Shown piece after piece: positions 11,200 to 22,240 of a stretch of 64,000 nt of DNA; the stretch's first letter is position 1; every line of letters begins with the position of its first letter. The notes under the pieces are model-generated. The model worked only from the letters and a program-made list of their open reading frames with translations. It had not been told where the DNA came from and searched no databases. A program made the position numbers and the translations under genes. The stretch is from Mallotus nudiflorus (lineage: Eukaryota; Streptophyta; Magnoliopsida; Malpighiales; Euphorbiaceae): NCBI GenBank assembly GCA_947683625.1, contig CANTUR010000286.1, positions 186,001 to 250,000 of the forward strand, given 5' to 3'.

Positions 11200-12309
11200 C
11201 AGTGGTAGGTTATGTGTTCCTGATGTGGATAATTTGGGAAAAGAGATACTTGAGGAAGCACATTCTACAACCTACAGCATATATCCTGGTGTTACTAAGA
11301 TATACCATAGTATCAGATACTTATATTGATGGGATGGACTGAGGAAGGATATAACTGATTTTGTTGCTAAGTGTTTGACATGTCAGCAAGTGAAAGATGA
11401 ACATTAGAAGCGTTCTAGGAAGCTTCAACTCCTATTCTTGAGTGAAAATGAGAGAGAATTGCTATGGATTTTATGGTTGGGTTAACTCATTCTAAGGATG
11501 GATACGATTCCATTTGGATGATTATGGACAGGTTGACCAAGTCTGCTCATTTCTTACCTATGAAAGCCATTTATTCTGTAACTAAATTGGCAAAGTTGTA
11601 TGTTAAACATATTATGTGCCTTCACAAAGTACCTGTGTCTATTATATTTGATAGAGGTTCAATGTTTACCTCTCATTTTTTGTAGAAGTTACAAGAAGCA
11701 ATGGACACCAGGCTTGATTTCAGTGTTGCTTTTCACTCTCAGACAAATGGTTAATCTGAGAGGATGATCTAGATACTTGATGATATGTTAAGGATGTGTG
11801 TATTGGATCTGGGAGGTAGCTAGGATGATCATTTGCCACTTATGGAGTTTGCAAATAATAACAGCTACCATAACAGTATTGGGATGGCACTATATGAGGC
11901 TTTGTATGGAAGGAAGTGTAGATCCCCTCTGAGTTAGGATGAGATTGGGCAAAGAGAGTTGACTAGACCTGAGATGGTTCAGGATGCCGCTGAGAAGGTT
12001 GTTGTGATCAAAAGAAGATTAGAGATCACAATTAGCAAACAGAAGAGCTATGCGGATCCGAGATGTAGAGATGCAGAGTTTCAAGTTAGAGACTATGTAT
12101 TCCTTAAGATGTCTCCTATAAAGGGTGTGATGAGATTTAGCAAGAAAGGAAATCTAACACTAAGATATATTGGACCGTTCGAGATTCTTGAGAGAGTGGG
12201 CATGACTACATATCGATTGGTTTTGCCTCTAAGTTTGTCTCAAGTGCATCCAGTATTCCATATCTCAATGCTGAGGAAATATATTTCAAACCCTTCATAT
12301 GTGTTATAG
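11200..12309 (+). pseudogene. pol: Ty3 integrase remnant
   Basis: Integrase joins the DNA copy to the genome. The zinc-binding N-terminus shows H-x-YPGVTKIYH and CLTCQQVK (about 11260-11400). The core has the first Asp in MDFMVGL (about 11464), the second in FDRGSMFTSHFL (about 11650) and the Glu in SERM (about 11755), so the D-D-E residues are still present. Trp codons have become TAG in GS-stop-DDHLPL (11821-11823) and LS-stop-DE (about 11935). The C-terminal domain RYIGPFEILERVG and HPVFHISMLRKY is intact in 11959-12309. Stops prevent expression. Confidence 0.9.
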
Positions 12310-12507
12310 CCTAATCGTATGGAAGTGAATGAAGACCTGACGTTCTAGGAGGAACCTATTGCGATTGTAGATTATCAAGTTCGTTAGTTGCTTTCGAAGC
12401 AAATTTCGATGGTCAAGGTGTTGTGGCAAAACAATAACGTCGAGGAGCACACTTAGAAGATTGAAGCAAAGATGCGAGCTTCTTATCCTTATCTCTTTCC
12501 TCGATAA
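12310..12507 (+). pseudogene. Chromodomain-like tail of the Ty3 polyprotein
   Basis: The text EEPIAIVDYQVR, SKQISMVKVLWQNNNVEEHT and then KIEAKMRASYPYLF follows the order of the C-terminal chromodomain of Tekay/Del chromoviruses, which steers integration to marked chromatin. Three in-frame TAG codons interrupt it. The natural polyprotein stop is TAA at 12505-12507. Confidence 0.75.
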
Positions 12508-12552
12508 TTCTTGTTTCTGTTATTTTCTTTGAATTCAAGGACGAATTCTTAT

Positions 12553-12565
12553 AAAAAGGGGAGAT
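12553..12565 (+). promoter_or_regulatory. Polypurine tract
   Basis: AAAAAGGGGAGAT directly precedes the 3' LTR; it is the expected primer for plus-strand synthesis. Confidence 0.9.
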
Positions 12566-12775
12566 TGCAATGATCCAGTATTTTAAATAAAATAATATTA
12601 TTCTGGAATATGTAGGGTTAATAATTTTAAATTTTATTTGTATATTATTATTGTTAATTGCTAATATTATTTATGTATTTTATTTTAAGAGATTTGTTTA
12701 CATAAAATAATTTATTTTACGTGGGATTATTGATAACATTAAAGCTAACAGTATTATTATTATTATTATTGTTAA

Positions 12776-12833
<58 letters not shown>

Positions 12834-15569
12834 AAATTAGTTGAAGGGCAATTTAGTAATTTTATAATTAAAATAATAATAAAAAATTCAAAAAGTAGAA
12901 CAGGTCAAAAGTCTTTCTCCTTCTCTTTTTTTTTTTTCTTCTTCTTCTCCACCATGACCTTCCAGCCCCTGTCGGAGCCACCCCAGCTGCCACCGCTAAT
13001 CGCCATAAACTCCAGATGCCTTTAACTGCCATATGACATCGCCAATCGCCGTTAGTCACCGCTGCATCGTCGGAAAACCAACTTAACCGAAAGTCAAGCT
13101 CTAACATCACCGATGAGATTTCAGCCACCTTAGGACTTCAGACCAGACTCTTTTGAACGGTTTTTCATCAATGAGTCCATTTCCAAGCTCCGTTTAAGCT
13201 CAAATCCTCTAGATTTTTAGATATTTTCAATTTTTAGTTTATGTGTTTTAGGGTTTTTGTTTTTTTTTGAACTTGATTATGTTTGATTTATGCAAACTTG
13301 CTTAAGAAATGTTGATTGTGGTAGCTTAAGCTTCTCATATATATTTTTTGTGAATTTTTGGGTAATTTTTTATAATTTTAATATTAAATATTGAATTTTT
13401 AATAATTATGTTAATTAATTAGTTTTAATGAGAATTTGGTTAAATTAGTGTTAGTAATTTGAGTTAATAATTTTAGAATTATTAAACTAATTTTTGGTGA
13501 ATTTATATAATTTTTGAGAATATTAATTATTTAATTGTGTAATTTTGTGGAAATTATGGTTAAATAATATGTTTTAAATGATTTTAGAATTATATAGGGT
13601 ATTAAAATGATTTTTATAAATTATTTACTATTTTTAACTAATTAATATTAATTTTTGAAAATTATATTCAAATAATATATTATTTACTATTTTGGTGATT
13701 AAGTGGATTTTTAATTACTTTTAAGCTATATAAAAGTGAATTTTTAATATTTTATGTGAAATTATTGAAAAATTTATTTTTATTAATATTATATTATTAT
13801 TTGAGATTTTTATTTAATTATTGTAAAAATAATTGTATTTAGTGTTTTAATGTTTAAATATATTATATGTTGGTATTTTGAGGATATTTATGGAATTTAA
13901 TGATTTTTAATATATTTATTATATTATTTATATTTTTGGTGAATTGTGAACCTCGGTTGGGAAATTGTACAGTTTGGGATCCCAACTCAAGGTGTTGAGT
14001 TTGTAGTGTTAGAAGTGCATTTTTCTTGCATGATCAACTCTACCTTTTAATAGAAAGATGTCCATTTTACAAAGGAGGTTCTATAGAATTTTCGGTAGAA
14101 TTCTCATAAAATGTAACGTCGGGCCGATTTTGAATTTTTATATTTGTCTGGATTATGTATTCCTAGATTGAGTCTTTTTTGAAAGTATAAGTTAGGAATT
14201 ATTCTGATTTATTATTATTTATTTTCTAGTTGCGCTGAGAACAAGGCCTATCAGACCATGCCCGTCGAGCCAGTCTCGAGGAGCGCAAACTTGTGAGTTA
14301 TTATCTTATATATGTATTGCATGTAGAATACATGAAAATTAGCATCTATGAATTTTATGATGAAATTGAATATGAATATTTCTTTAAATGGATAAGTATA
14401 TTTTTGATATACTTTTGGTATATTTTTAGTATATTTGATATATATGTATGACACATATGCATAATTGTTTTTAGTATATATTTTGTATATGTGCGTCATA
14501 TATATTCGGTATATTTTCAGTATATTTCTAGTATGTTATGGTTTATTTTGGTATATATGTGGCTTGTATACTTTTGGTATATTTGTTGTATATGATGAGT
14601 GTATTTTGCTATGAATGGATGCTATTATATTTAAATTATACATTTTTATTATTTTAATAATTATTAAGTTTATTTGAAGGATATCAATAAAATGTGCTAC
14701 GTAGTGGGCAACACTAAAACTGTGTACGTAACGGTGCGATAAATTTTAGGGTTGAGTTATAAAATCACTTGAGGTAACTTTTATTTGATTGATTATTTAA
14801 GATTGATGTGATTAAGTAATGTGATTGCGGGAGCTCGGTTGACCTAGTGTTTCGGGGCTAGTTATACTGACAATGAGACTATTGGAGCTCGGTTGACTTA
14901 GTGTCTTGGGGCTAGTCTACTATCCAAAATGGAATAAGAGAATTAATTTAGAATTAAGTGAGCTTGCATGGCTAGAGAGATATTTTTTGTTAAGGTTGCG
15001 AATAATTAGGGTTCTATTCGATCCTTTATTCAAATAAACATTTTTCAGCATTTATATATACATAAGTGAATTCAGCATCTGTGTGAAATATCTGTATATA
15101 TTTATTATATATACTGATGCTTGATTGCATATGACATTAGGAGATGCATGTATATATAATATAATAATTTACTCAGTAAGGTCTAACTCCCCTCAGCTAT
15201 TTTTTTTTTTAGGAGATTCTTCGTCTTCAGACCTCAGTAGTAAACCTCTACACTAGACTTCTTCAGCCCTAGCTAGTTTATGTAAATTATTTATCTGAAC
15301 TTTTATTGTATTCTAAAAAACTATAATAGTAGTGTTTGTATTTGTATAATGTTGTTTTTATATCAGAGACCTTTCTCTAAATATTGTATGCAAATATTTT
15401 ATTTTTATGATATGACATTAAATATTTATTTTATATATCGATTTAAAATTTTAATTATGACGTATTTATTTATTGCATGCTTTTATTTTTAAAGCTTGCT
15501 ATGGGTTCCAGATTCGAAAAAATTTTCATTCCCTAGTGGTGGTCATGACTCTCGCTTTAGGTAGTGACA
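12566..15569 (+). repeat. 3' LTR of the Ty3 element
   Basis: It starts TGCAATGATCC, ends GTAGTGACA, is 3004 bp long, and is followed by the target duplication ATGTT. It is a better guide to the original LTR than the rearranged 5' copy. It contains (ATT)n at 12752-12831 and a GC-rich patch at about 12960-13080. Confidence 0.93.
12752..12831. repeat. (ATT)n microsatellite in the 3' LTR
   Basis: Counterpart of the longer array at 4232-4360; the length difference shows array change since insertion. Confidence 0.95.
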
Positions 15570-16323
15570 ATGTTAAACTAAAAAAATTATAATAAAACTG
15601 CTGTTTTTCAAAATAAAATATTATGAAGAAAAAGAATACCATAATTAAAAAATATTATGATAAAAAATATTTTATAATTCTTTAAAATTTAAAATTTATA
15701 TTTTTAATACATTTTTTAGTTTTTTTAATAAAATTTTAATTAAATTATTATGAATTTTTTTTTATAATATAACTTTTATAAATAGTGGATACTAATACAT
15801 ATCAGTACAACACAAAAAACGATGATAGATTTTTTAACCAATTCAAACTTTTTATAACTGTTACTTAACCTTTATTTTTTTATCATAATTTTTGGGTATA
15901 TAAACAATTATATTATAAAAATTTATTCTCAATAATTTAAAATTTTATGAAAAATCATACTGTTATTATAATTTTTTTTTATCTTAGCATAACTTGTTTG
16001 TTTGTTTTTAAAATTTAACACTATTTAAATATATATATATAATAATTTAAAATATTAAAAATTAAAATAAATAAATTTATTTCTTACCGGTGAATAAATT
16101 TATTTTTTATCAGTAAAAACTTTTAAAAGTAATATAAGTATTAAAAAATAAAAAATGATATAAATGGTAAAAATATAAAAATTAAGGGACAAAAGTAAAA
16201 TAATTTTTATTAAAAAAATTAATAAAAAGATTTAAAACTTTAAATACGATAAATTTAAGAGTTTAAAAATATAATATTAAACTTTAGAGTATAAAATTAA
16301 AAATCCAAAAAGTTTGTTTCGCC

Positions 16324-17335
16324 AATTCCAGTACTGTTAACATTACAAGAAATTCTGTCTTGAATATCATCACTGTCGAAACTCACAGTTTTCTTTGTTA
16401 ATTCGCTTTTATGCAGTGCTTCCGAATATTTCAATGTCTCTAAAATATTTCAGACGGACAAACATAGCATCTTTCATCACCGTCAGGTTTTAGAGAAGAT
16501 ATTGCTATGTGTTGTATAGGATTGTATCTAATTGGTATGAGCTTTTAATTATTTCTGTTTTATAATTTAATGATTTTCTTTTTTTAATTTTTCTCTTACT
16601 TCTCCCCTTCCTTTCTCTTTTCTTCCTCTCATCCCTTTTCTTTCTCTCGGTGATTTTCTTAATGTGGAATTCCAAACCTTAATCTACTTACAATATTCCT
16701 TCACAATCATGTCACAGGCCACCGCTCCACCTCGCTTCTGGTATAAATATATAGATGCTTTCATGGATTAAAAATGTTTGCAATTTTGTTACTTTCTGTA
16801 CATTTCAGGTGTTAATTTGGTTTATTATCCCCAATCTCGGTGGTTCTACAATGTCCAACACACAAAAGTGTTCTTCACTTCATCATTTTTCAGTACCTCC
16901 CAGACTCTTTCTATTTCTTCCACTTTCATCAAGAATCATTAAGGCCACTGGTGTTGAGACCAAAACAGCATGGGCAGGAGCTGCTGATGGAAATAGTCGT
17001 TGTACATGGGGAAAATGAACAGCAGCTACTTGTAATCGTAATCAGAAAGGTACCCATGTTTGGCTTCGAATATGATAAAGCTATATTCTGTCATACCTTA
17101 GATATTATTCTTGTATAAGCCTGATCTTGATTACTTGAAACATCCATTTATTTTAGAGTAGAAGAGTAGTATTAGGAAAAGTTGCAGAAGCACAATCTTT
17201 CTTGGTTTTATGGAATAATGATAGTGAAAGCTTCAAATTTCCTAAATGTTTCAAGGATAAATTCTAAGTAGTTATTAGGTGTACTATATTCTGTATTGTG
17301 CATGCATTCTGTTAAAACTTTTTATTTCTTCAGCT
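16324..17335. other. Mixed intergenic DNA with a pyrimidine-rich tract
   Basis: Less AT-rich than its surroundings. A C/T-rich tract lies at about 16569-16650, the kind often seen near plant promoters or 5' leaders. Frames at 16755-17118 read nothing recognisable. Possibly the 5' part of the gene debris that follows; not proven. Confidence 0.35.
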
Positions 17336-17541
17336 TTTGTTATCAAAGTTTTTGAAGCTAATGACACTGCATTCATACCAGGCAGTGAAAGTCCTCTATC
17401 AAAAAACATTGTTGAGATCATGTAAAGTTTTAAGTAAAAGAGATCTGGCCTCTTTAGGACTCTCAGACAATGCACCTTTAAGGAAGACAATTTAGAAAAA
17501 TGAGATTGGAGTGCTCAAAAGAAAACAGGGTTCATATGTTA
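17336..17541 (+). pseudogene. Exon-like fragment of an unidentified host gene
   Basis: An acceptor-like TTATTTCTTCAG ends at about 17335. The plus strand then reads AFVIKVFEANDTAFIPGSES and PLSKNIVEIM. A one-base shift gives KVLSKRDLASLGLSDNAPLR, then a stop where Arg or Gln would fit, then KNEIGVLKRKQGSYV and a donor-like GGTGAGA near 17542. The coding-like text bounded by splice-like sites suggests an old exon with a frameshift and a stop. The gene was not recognised. Confidence 0.35.
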
Positions 17542-18329
17542 GGTGAGAATGGCAATAGAGCAAATGATGATGCTTGAGATATTGATGATAGTTGTCCAAC
17601 CAGTGAATATAAGAAAATAGAAGCCAAGTTCTTCCCCTGTGCCCGGCGTTTCTGCAACATGTAGATGCAAGTACAGCGCATAGTAGGTGGGAGGTTGAAG
17701 CTGACATGTTGACTGCATTTTAGAAAGATGAAGAGCTTTGTGTGAAGGCTATTTGTGCTCTGTACAGACAAGAAACATCTGTTAAAAAATCAATTTTTGG
17801 TATATGATTGCATCAGATGAGAATCTAAATGCATGCTACCACTGACACCTTCATGAGAATCATGTACAATTCAAACAATTCCATAACAGGATCATATCAA
17901 ATGAAGGAACTGTCAAACATTATGAGTTTATTCATACCATGTTGCAGCTAAATTATTAAAGCCTTTATTTGAAGGGCCAAAACTTGGTTTTTAAAGTCTT
18001 CTTATATTGCAGAAGATCTGAAGTCTTCCCCCTTAACTTTCGGGCAAATCAGCTGCATGGCTTTTTTGGCAAAGTAACTCATTATTGCGCTGTAGGGAAA
18101 AGATCATGTGATTGATCTAAAGCTTATCATCCACAAGGTGGTGAGAGAAGGCCTAAAATAGAGTGGTACATCCAATCTATCATGTATTAATTGCATTTTA
18201 AATGATTAAATAACCAAATGCTAAAGAATGCTCGATATGATGGAAGGCATTAAAAACTACTGGTGATTATAGTTTTCAGGTCATAAAAATAAATGCATAA
18301 CCCAGTTAGAACCTCCTATGAAGCAATAG

Positions 18330-18764
18330 GGCTCCTCTTCTTGAGTTTTTTAGGCAACTGTGGTTCAACTAGGCCAACATCACCAAAACTGGCCTCTATG
18401 TTGAGCCATTTTTCCAAAAGTATCGCCCGTTCCCCTTCAATTCAAGTGCTGATGTTCTGAAGTAGTTCACAGCTTTCTCAAACACCCTGGCAAAGGAAAT
18501 GGAAGGTAAGATCTCTATATAACCAAATAAGATACTAAAAATACCATTAAGAAGCCATGCAAAGCTTACTTCTTGTGTTTTGAATACACTTCCTCTTCTG
18601 ATCTTCTTCTGACTCTGTCCTCTCAACAACCTCTTTCATTGCAGAGGCCTTAAATTTAGCATAACTAGTCCAAACCTTCAAAATGCTTTGTTTGGTCTAA
18701 TAGTCTCATAAAGCTGTCATGTTCTATCATATTCACCTTCGGATATTTCAAAATCAATAAATGC
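18330..18764 (-). pseudogene. Crooked-neck-like splicing factor pseudogene fragment
   Basis: On the minus strand, a first exon (18764-18571) starts after a CTACAG acceptor and reads AFIDFEISEGEYDRT. After a stop and shifts it reads KVWTSYAKFKASAMKEVVE and SEEDQKRKCIQNTR. An intron of about 80 bp follows. The second exon (18490-18330) reads ARVFEKAVNYFRTSALELK, then after a one-base shift LLEKWLNIEASFGDVGLVEP and LPKKLKKR. This matches, from memory, the C-terminal HAT-repeat region of plant crooked-neck-like protein (CRNKL1/Syf3/Clf1 family, an NTC-associated splicing factor). An intron is kept, so it arose by DNA duplication and not by reverse transcription. Frameshifts and stops show it is dead. 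Confidence 0.72.
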
Positions 18765-18859
18765 CTGTAGTCAAATGCAAATAAATATCACAATTCAAGA
18801 CAACTAACCACAATTCATTCTTATAGCTCCACAAGCCAAAAATTCTGAAGGAGAGCAGG

Positions 18860-20345
18860 TAAAATTATTGCAGTGCCTATTCCTGATTTAGTTAGCAGCA
18901 AAATGGCTCTCCATTACACATCATACACATATTATGTCCTAAGGTGATTAGTAATGTCGTATTTTCTATATTTGATCAAACTGAGGTATGGAAATAAATA
19001 TGTGCAAACACCTGAGACAGAGAAGTCCAAACCTTTATATTAAGCGGTCAGTGTACTCGGGAATCATAAACAACATTCACGCATGTTAAAAAGTGAAGCG
19101 CTGGAGCAACATAGCTCATTTGCACAAATGCAATTTTCCTCGCTGACCTATATTATTTCAAGCAAAAAATTAAATTCTAACTAAGCCAAGAGTATGAATG
19201 CCCTGCACATAACATATTAATTCATTTGCCAGTATGAATTCCCTGCCCTGGATAACTGGATTAACCACAATAAATAAAAGAGAAGTGCTGTATGAAACTC
19301 AAAGTCATAGCAGCACGTGTCTTTCTTTGTGACTATGCTTGGCCAGGGTGAGATAGGGTGATGGATTGATTCAAGTAGAAGTATCAATAATCATGAACAT
19401 CAAAGCACCTCAAAAGCTATCATAATCAGGATAAAACAATGCAGTATTTGCAAGGCATAATTAAAAACAATGTGGCATTTACAAGACAGTTAGTTATGTT
19501 TGAGCTTTAATTAAATGTGGAATCCAATGAGATTATGGTATCTGATATCTTCGTATTCAACCACTAGCCATTAAATATGAGAAACATGTTTCTTGATTAC
19601 AGATATGATTACAGCTAACAAATAGTTGTAGACCCTTTGAAAGTCATGAGTACATTTTGCTGTAAAACAATTTGGTTATAGTCCTGATGACATTGTAATT
19701 TATGTTGGTGAAAAGCAAATTGGTTACAAGTTAAGAAATGGATTATTAAACTTAGGAATCCTTACATTCATTCATTTAAACTGAGTGAGAATTATTTGCA
19801 ATTTGCAACAACAAAGTCTATAGTGAGAAATCTGATTCTACAGAATTCTAAAATTGATAACGGAGGTCTCATGTATAACAAAACAACATTTGCCACCAGC
19901 ATTTGCCATGATTTCTTTACAAGATTTCCCAATTGTAATGAAGGCTGAAAAAAGATTCAGCAAAATTAACAATTCGGAACAACTTTTACATTATACTATC
20001 CACAACTTATCTTTACTTTACTTTTTTTTTTTTTTTTTTGAGTAAAATGGTAAACATCAAAGCAATAATGTATGGGAAATCAACCATTCTAATAAATTTT
20101 TCTTTTTTAAATCTTAGCATAAAGAATTCATTAAACTTTAATTTTTAAATTTAAAATATATAGTTTATTTTACGCTCAACATTAGAAAGTCATCTCTAAT
20201 ATTACATTTTAAAATAAAGAGCATCCATTGTCTCATAGTTTTTTTTAACATAGGAAGAATAAAATTTTATTTGAGTTCAGCAGAGATTTTAAAATTTAAT
20301 TTTTTTATTTTACTTTTATTCATAAAATATTAATAAATTTAATCT
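18860..20345. repeat. Repeat family B, copy 1 (first part)
   Basis: This region is matched in order by 52927-54590: shared text includes TTCCTGATTTAGTTAGCAGC, TACTCGGGAATCATAAACAA and TTGATTACAGATATGA-type blocks, with small indels. A third copy of its later part (about 19540-19917) is at 58320-58820. It begins just upstream of the crooked-neck exons in gene direction, so it probably includes old intron or flanking sequence of that gene. No coding content seen. Confidence 0.85.
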
Positions 20346-20978
20346 AAAAAATTATATTTTATTTAATTAAAACTAAAATTAAAAAATAAACATGCGATCA
20401 ACGGATGTTATGTCAATTACTAATCTTGGTCTGTTTGGTAGGTACGGATCATATTCTGTGGAAGCAATGACAATTACTAATCTTGTAAATCAATAAAAAA
20501 AAATATTTCATATTCTGTACGGATCTTAGTTGGCGTTTTAAGATTATTATTGTTGGGTTACTTATGACATCGTATAATGTTTAGATCTCTAATAGGCTAT
20601 TTTTATTAGGTTAAATTATTTGATTTTTCGATCAGTAATCATTATATAAAATGGATATATTCATTACTAAATATATATATATAGAGATTTTAAATAGAAT
20701 CTATTAATGATTAGATAATTTGATCTCTCTATATAATCATCATATGAAATGAATATATTTATTGCTAAATATATATAGAGATTTCAGACTGTTTGTATTG
20801 TAAAATTTGTTAATTATTAGATAATTTGATATCTCTATTAATAAATGATTGATAATTATCGTATGAAATGAATATAGTCATTGCTAAATTTATATATAGA
20901 GATTTTAAAATCAGCAATAATTTTTGTTAGATGAGGAAACAAATTGATGAATTTCAGATTGTGACATGCCTAAAATAT
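20346..20978. repeat. Repeat family B, copy 1 (second part)
   Basis: About 20600-20978 is matched by 54640-54889; homology stops abruptly at TAAAATAT (20978 and 54889), where copia sequence begins in the other copy. Inside 20630-20920 a block containing AAATGAATAT and ATATATAGAGATTT recurs about three times, a local degenerate direct repeat. Confidence 0.75.
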
Positions 20979-21001
20979 TTAGAGGTGAATCAAATTAAAG
21001 A

Positions 21002-22240
21002 GTGATGTTTTCTTTCATGAAGTCTTGAGATGAATCCAAATTGGACTCTTTGTGTGTGCAAGAAAATGGAATGGACCAACCAGGCTAGTTGACAGTTGTT
21101 CTGACATAGAATAGGACCAGAATGGCTCTATTAACACACATACACTGTTCTTAATGGCAATTGACCTCACTTGACAATGACTATAAACCAATTATTGCTT
21201 CAGCTTGAACAATAAGGTGGAAAAAATATCCCTAAAAAGATAAGGTGGAAAAAATATAAAACGTTTTTTGTCGTTTGATTTTTCTCCCTATTAATGGTAA
21301 TTAAACGCTAATAGATTGCATAATGGAACAACATCTTCCTTTTATATGGAAATTAATTTTATAAAGCAATTAATAGTGGCAGAATTTAAATTTAATATAT
21401 TAGTATGTTGATATGTTGATCGCTTTTTTTTTTTTTTTTTTTTTTTTTTGCAGTGGTGTGTTCTTTTAAGAAAGTTTGAATATACAAATCAATAATTTTA
21501 AGAGAGTTGGAAGAATGCCGTGAAAAATAAAATTTTTTTTGCTAATAAATCTTAGATTTATGAATTTGATTTTACTTTATTAAAGAAATAATGAAGTTTT
21601 TCTTTAATTTTGTTTATTCTTTATTATTTCTTCTTCTTTAATAGAAATTGTTAATTTTTAAGAAGAGAGCAAAGAAAGCTAATGATTTATACAAGTTAAA
21701 TTAATGATATATAAGGCTTGGCAACTAAAGCTGAAAAAAATAAACTAAGCAAATTTCATATTGGAGGACGACAAAAGACATAAAAATATCCCCTCAAAAA
21801 AAAAAGGTGGAAAACATATAAAACTTCTTTTGTCTTTTGATTTTTCTTCCTATTAATGGTAATTAAATGCTCAAAAATTGTATAATGGGAACAACATTTT
21901 CTTTTTATATTGAATCCAATAAATCAATAAATGGTTGCAGAATATATTTTTTCACCTTATTGTTCAAGCTAAAGCAACAGTTGGTTAACAGTCATTGTCA
22001 AGTCAGGTCAATTGCCATTAAGAGCATTGTATGTGTGTTAATAGAGACATTATTGTCTATCTACTTACAATATTAGTAATTACAACCTTGTTGATAGAAC
22101 ATAGTCCTGAGATAAAATTCTGAAAGATTTTTTGAAAACTATTCTACATCAGAACAAGTGTGAACCTGCCTGGTTGGTCTATGACATTTTCTTGCACACA
22201 CACACAGTCCTATTTGGATGCATCTGAAAGAAAACATGAC
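21002..22240. repeat. Large inverted repeat, arms ~230 and ~300 bp
   Basis: Arm 1 is 21002-21228 and arm 2 is 21943-22240, separated by 714 bp. AATGGCAATTGACCTCA in arm 1 is matched inverted by TCAGGTCAATTGCCATT in arm 2, and CTCTATTAACACACATAC by GTATGTGTGTTAATAGAG. Arm 2 carries about 75 extra bases near 22050-22125. Read-through RNA would fold into a long hairpin. No terminal duplication or coding sequence was found, so it is not assigned to a transposon family. Confidence 0.85.
21240..21945. repeat. Direct repeats within the spacer of the inverted repeat
   Basis: 21240-21375 and 21803-21945 are direct copies (both carry TTTGATTTTTCT, CTATTAATGGTAATTAAA and then ATAATGG). In addition 21470-21795 is a diverged copy of about 22685-23100. 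The area has grown by repeated local duplication. Confidence 0.75.

Larger units (their letters stand above)
4046..15569 (+). mobile_element. Ty3/gypsy chromovirus (Tekay/Del-like), full length, dead
   Basis: The element is bounded by LTRs (4046-7589 and 12566-15569) that start TG and end GTGACA. It has a perfect 5 bp target duplication ATGTT at 4041-4045 and 15570-15574. The primer site for initiator tRNA-Met starts four bases after the 5' LTR, and a purine tract directly precedes the 3' LTR. The internal part reads gag, protease, reverse transcriptase, RNase H, integrase and chromodomain, the Ty3 order. The integrase C-terminal text HPVFHISMLRKY followed by a chromodomain-like tail and the long 3 kb LTRs fit the Tekay/Del clade. 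Dozens of stops and a lost protease aspartate make it non-functional. Confidence 0.93.
3699..16323. mobile_element. TIR element with ~270 bp inverted repeats, split by a Ty3 insertion
   Basis: 3699-3990 and about 16040-16323 are inverted copies: the order of AT-rich blocks in the left arm is found reverse-complemented in the right arm, over roughly 270 bp. Left end GGCAAAAC matches right end GTTTCGCC inverted. Flanks AATTTATGTA (3689-3698) and AATTCCAGTA (16324-16333) agree at 7 of 10 positions, a possible diverged target duplication. Removing the 11.5 kb chromovirus leaves an element of about 1.1 kb without coding sequence. It predates the Ty3 insertion. The family assignment (Mutator-like) is inferred from arm length and possible duplication size only. 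Confidence 0.6.
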
